A program made the translations under genes and the position numbers. DNA of 16,882 nucleotides from Candidatus Sumerlaeota bacterium. Lineage in GTDB: Bacteria; Sumerlaeota; Sumerlaeia; JADFCT01. How positions within the stretch are numbered: the first letter of the stretch is position 1; each line of letters begins with the position of its first letter. Below, piece by piece: positions 14,494 to 16,882 of the stretch. The stretch covers positions 1 to 16,882 of the forward strand of contig JAPLSP010000685.1 in assembly GCA_026398575.1 (NCBI GenBank), written 5' to 3'. The notes beneath the pieces were generated by a model. That model made no database searches. It saw only the letters and a list, made by a program, of their open reading frames with translations, and had not been told where the DNA came from.

Positions 14494-16068
14494 ATGTTAG
14501 AGCGAGCTCGCCATAAAATTCCTTTGCTGCTTCTCTCGGCGTTTGCCGTGGCTGTGGCGGTACATTTAATCCTGCTGGCGCGGCATGCATATCTCTGTCT
14601 TGCGCATCCGTTCCCAATTGATTATGTCGAAGGCGTCGTCTGCAACTGGCTGCGCGAACTGTACGGAGGGCATTCGCTATATCCCGCGCTGGGGGCGGCG
14701 CCGCCTTATATGCACGATCCTTATACGCCGCTTTTTTATTGGCTGACTGCGGCGCTGCAAAAGGCGCTTCAGACGCTTGGCGCGCAGCCGCATCCGTTCT
14801 TTGCGGGTAGATTGCTGTCGCTGATGGCGGCGCTTACCAGCGGCGCGATTATTTTTTCATTCCTGCGCGCACGAGCAGGACGCGGCGCCGCCTTTGTCTG
14901 CGCGGCTTTGTTTCTGTTTTCGCCGATCACGTTCCGATATGGGGTCATGGGGCGCGTGGACGCGTTGGCGCTGGCGTTTGCGCTGGGAGGGCTGCGCGCG
15001 GCGGACGCCGGGCGATCCTGGCGGGGCGCGGCGCTGGCGGGAGCGTTGTGCGCGGGGGCGTTTTTGACGAAGCCGGTTTATGTCATTGCTTCCCTGGCGA
15101 GTCTAATCGTCTGCGGTTCGCGTTCGCGCGCCACGGCAGGGGCGTTTCTTGCGGCGCTGGCGGCGGCAATCGGCCTGGGGTTTGCAGCGGCCTATGCGAC
15201 AAGAGGAACCGCCATTGCCGCGCATCTGTTTGTCTATAACCGCTTGCCGTTGGAGTTTGCGCGACTGCCTTCTCTGCTGGTTCCATTCATGGGCAAGCAT
15301 GCCTTCTTGCTCGCGGCCATCGCGATGATCCTGATCAGCGAACGCCGACGCCGCGACGCGATTTGGTGGTACGCGTTGCTGACGCCGCTTTTTATTCCGC
15401 TATCCGCCAAGATCGGCGCCGAGGAGAATTATTACCTGGAGATATTGGCGGCAGGGGCGTTGGCGTGCGGATTCTTAGGGACAGAACGATCAGAGGATCA
15501 AACTCGGAACCCGGAACTCGGAACTCGGAACTGGGAAAACGGAACTCGGAACTCGGAACTCGGAACTCGGAACACCGCTTTCCTGTGCTGCGCGCTGGCG
15601 CAGTTGCTGCTTTTCCTGCCAATCCGCCCAGCGCCGGTTTTCACGCGCACTTATGGACAGGAAGTCGCCGGCGGAGGCGCTTCGTTGACGCCGACGGCAG
15701 CAGATCGCGAGGCGGGCGAACTGGTCGTCGCGGAGATGAAGGCCGCCGAAGGCGACGTCTTGAGCGAAAATCTCGGGCTGATGATTCTGGCCGGCAAGCG
15801 CGTTGTCTATGATCCTTTCCAATTCACCCAACTCGCGCGATTGGGAAAATGGAACGATTCAGCGATAGTGGAAAAAATCAACCGCCGCGAATTCGGACTG
15901 GTTTTGCTGACAAAGAATTTGATGGAATTTCCAGAGCCTTCGAAAGACCATACGGGGGCGCTGACTGAATCCCCTTACTTCACGCCCGGGATGCTGCGCG
16001 CGATTGCGGCTCATTATCAAACCAAGCGTATGATAGCCCAATACTACATCATGGTTCCAAGGAGCTGA
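14494..16068 (+). CDS. GT-C family membrane glycosyltransferase-like protein
   Basis: A 524-residue polytopic membrane protein resembling uncharacterised GT-C superfamily proteins. After the first helix (about 11-30), IDYVEGVV (42-49) supplies the acidic pair D43/E46. PYMHDPYTPLFYW (71-83) and GRLLSLMAAL (105-114) follow, with RVDALALAFALGG (154-166), LTKPVYVIA (191-199) and GAEENYYLEIL (308-318) further on. These are typical of the group, which is expected to move sugars from lipid carriers across the membrane face. About ten helices end near residue 377, with a soluble tail to the end. Residues 337-360 are a heptamer-encoded insertion (RNSELGT period) between the last two helices. The upstream start signal is weak. 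The stop codon is two bases before the next ATG, so it is translationally linked to the DUF4962 gene. Its substrate is unknown. Confidence 0.78.
   Translation: MLERARHKIPLLLLSAFAVAVAVHLILLARHAYLCLAHPFPIDYVEGVVCNWLRELYGGHSLYPALGAAPPYMHDPYTPLFYWLTAALQKALQTLGAQPHPFFAGRLLSLMAALTSGAIIFSFLRARAGRGAAFVCAALFLFSPITFRYGVMGRVDALALAFALGGLRAADAGRSWRGAALAGALCAGAFLTKPVYVIASLASLIVCGSRSRATAGAFLAALAAAIGLGFAAAYATRGTAIAAHLFVYNRLPLEFARLPSLLVPFMGKHAFLLAAIAMILISERRRRDAIWWYALLTPLFIPLSAKIGAEENYYLEILAAGALACGFLGTERSEDQTRNPELGTRNWENGTRNSELGTRNTAFLCCALAQLLLFLPIRPAPVFTRTYGQEVAGGGASLTPTAADREAGELVVAEMKAAEGDVLSENLGLMILAGKRVVYDPFQFTQLARLGKWNDSAIVEKINRREFGLVLLTKNLMEFPEPSKDHTGALTESPYFTPGMLRAIAAHYQTKRMIAQYYIMVPRS
15503..15572 (+). 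repeat. In-frame heptamer array CTCGGAA, 10 units
   Basis: Ten heptamers in exact phase: seven perfect CTCGGAA plus CCCGGAA, CTGGGAA and AACGGAA. Coding strand is plus, giving the seven-residue period RNSELGT. It is the same heptamer and the same plus-strand orientation as at 4427-4496, where the coding strand is the opposite one. Confidence 0.95.
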
Positions 16069-16070
16069 TC

Positions 16071-16882
16071 ATGAGAGTTCACTGGTTGTTTGTTTCGCTC
16101 TTCATTCTGGAGAGCTGTCTTCATTCCACCGCTTCAGCCGCGCCACAAATTGCCAATCGCATGCCAAAGCCGAATGAGATCGGCTATCGTCCCGCGGAAG
16201 GCTCGGTCGCGCGCCTGAATCCGCCTCCCTTCATCTGGCTGCATGAGACGGAGGCGAAGACGTATTGCATCCAGTGGTCCGAGCAAAAAGATTTTTCGCA
16301 GGCGGCGACGGCGGAGCCTTTGCCGTTCAACACTTACACGCATTCCGCACCGCTCAAGCCGGGAATGTATTACTGGCGTTATTGCTTCACAGACAAAAAA
16401 GGCGCGCGTTCGAATTGGAGCCAGACGCGCACGGTGACGGTTCCGGCGGACGCCGTCGAGTTCCCGATGCCCACGCGGGCGCAGCAGCGCGAGCGCGTGC
16501 CACAGGATCATCCGCGCCTTTTCATGCGTCCCGAGGATTTGCCACGATTGCGCGAACTGGCCAGGGGCAGGGAGGCCGAGCGCTTCAACGCGCTGCGCAA
16601 GGAAGCCGACAAGATCATGAAAGGCGAGCCGACGCCCGAGCCGAAGGAACGCGGCACAGCCCGCGACTCGGCGATGCGCAAATTCTGGTGGCCGAATCGC
16701 GAAACCGCTCTGAAGGCATGCGGGGAGGCCGAGACGCTGGCGTTCGTTTATCTCATCACGCAGGAGAAGAAATATGGCGAGGCGGCGCGCAAATGGATTC
16801 TGCAACTGGCCACGTGGGATCCGGATGGCCCGACGAACTTCAGCCTCAATGACGAAGCGGCCATGCCGATGCTGCACCGCCC
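16071..16882 (+). CDS. DUF4962/heparinase II/III-type protein, 5' part only
   Basis: An open frame of 270 codons that runs off the right edge, so the gene is partial. The start is clear: AAGGAG at 16059-16064, six bases before the ATG, which lies two bases after the preceding stop codon. It has a signal peptide (about 1-23, ending STASA before AP). It then has a fibronectin-like segment typical of DUF4962 proteins: NPPPFIWLHE, a YCIQWSEQKDF strand and LKPGMYYWRYCFTD. HPRLFMRPEDLPRLRELA follows, and then the start of the helical toroid, LAFVYLITQEKKYGEAARKW and ATWDPDGPTNFSLNDEA (shown partly). In this family the missing C-terminal part is usually a heparinase II/III-like lyase domain acting on uronic-acid polysaccharides; that part cannot be seen. 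A secreted role beside GH2 and GT-C genes suggests polysaccharide breakdown or remodelling. Confidence 0.88.
   Translation, partial: MRVHWLFVSLFILESCLHSTASAAPQIANRMPKPNEIGYRPAEGSVARLNPPPFIWLHETEAKTYCIQWSEQKDFSQAATAEPLPFNTYTHSAPLKPGMYYWRYCFTDKKGARSNWSQTRTVTVPADAVEFPMPTRAQQRERVPQDHPRLFMRPEDLPRLRELARGREAERFNALRKEADKIMKGEPTPEPKERGTARDSAMRKFWWPNRETALKACGEAETLAFVYLITQEKKYGEAARKWILQLATWDPDGPTNFSLNDEAAMPMLHR

Noticed and set aside
16134..16877. A 247-codon minus-strand ORF at the right edge
   Set aside because: It lies opposite the DUF4962-type gene, which has a signal peptide, a ribosome-binding site and family motifs; the antisense product is Arg-rich and featureless.

Overview
The window is bacterial, with compact, GC-rich coding and Shine-Dalgarno-led genes. 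The gene mix is a sigma-54-type ammonium operon, TMTC-like and other GT-C membrane glycosyltransferases, a secreted GH2 glycosidase and a DUF4962/heparinase-like protein. Together with many 7-bp and 9-bp tandem arrays, this suggests a polysaccharide-using member of the Planctomycetes/Verrucomicrobia/Lentisphaerae group or a related candidate phylum. That placement is an inference; no rRNA or marker gene is present to settle it.

Layout. (1) 42-2111 (+): a RelE/ParE-like domain fused to a complete UvrD/Rep-type helicase, ending at a bidirectional terminator (2356-2400). (2) tRNA-Leu(GAG) at 2437-2521 (-). (3) On the minus strand, jag/khpB (5790-4882) overlaps by 20 bases a TMTC-like GT-C/TPR membrane protein (4901-2751). 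(4) Divergent from jag, a sigma-54 promoter (6217-6232) drives amt (6309-7664) and the PII gene glnK (7808-8152), a classic nitrogen-status operon; glnK is bracketed by inverted heptamer arrays. (5) An apbE-type flavin transferase with a large insert (9713-8334, -) converges on glnK. (6) From 10170 to the right edge, four co-directional genes form a probable carbohydrate locus: secreted GH2 glycosidase, two GT-C membrane proteins, and a DUF4962/heparinase-type protein cut by the window end.

The most unusual thread is the tandem repeats. At least three families of 7-bp or 9-bp units each occur more than once, both between genes and inside genes. All three GT-C proteins carry such an array in frame, always in a loop between predicted membrane helices. 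The GGAACTC heptamer is read from opposite strands in two of them. A 25-bp hairpin-bearing repeat lies between the GH2 and first GT-C gene. These look like a repeat-expansion habit of this genome that is tolerated where the protein is permissive.

Other points worth checking are a PII T-loop without the uridylylated tyrosine, an amt start that the promoter moves downstream from the longest ORF, a very acidic tail on Jag, and the toxin-like/helicase fusion beside the 3' end of a tRNA gene.
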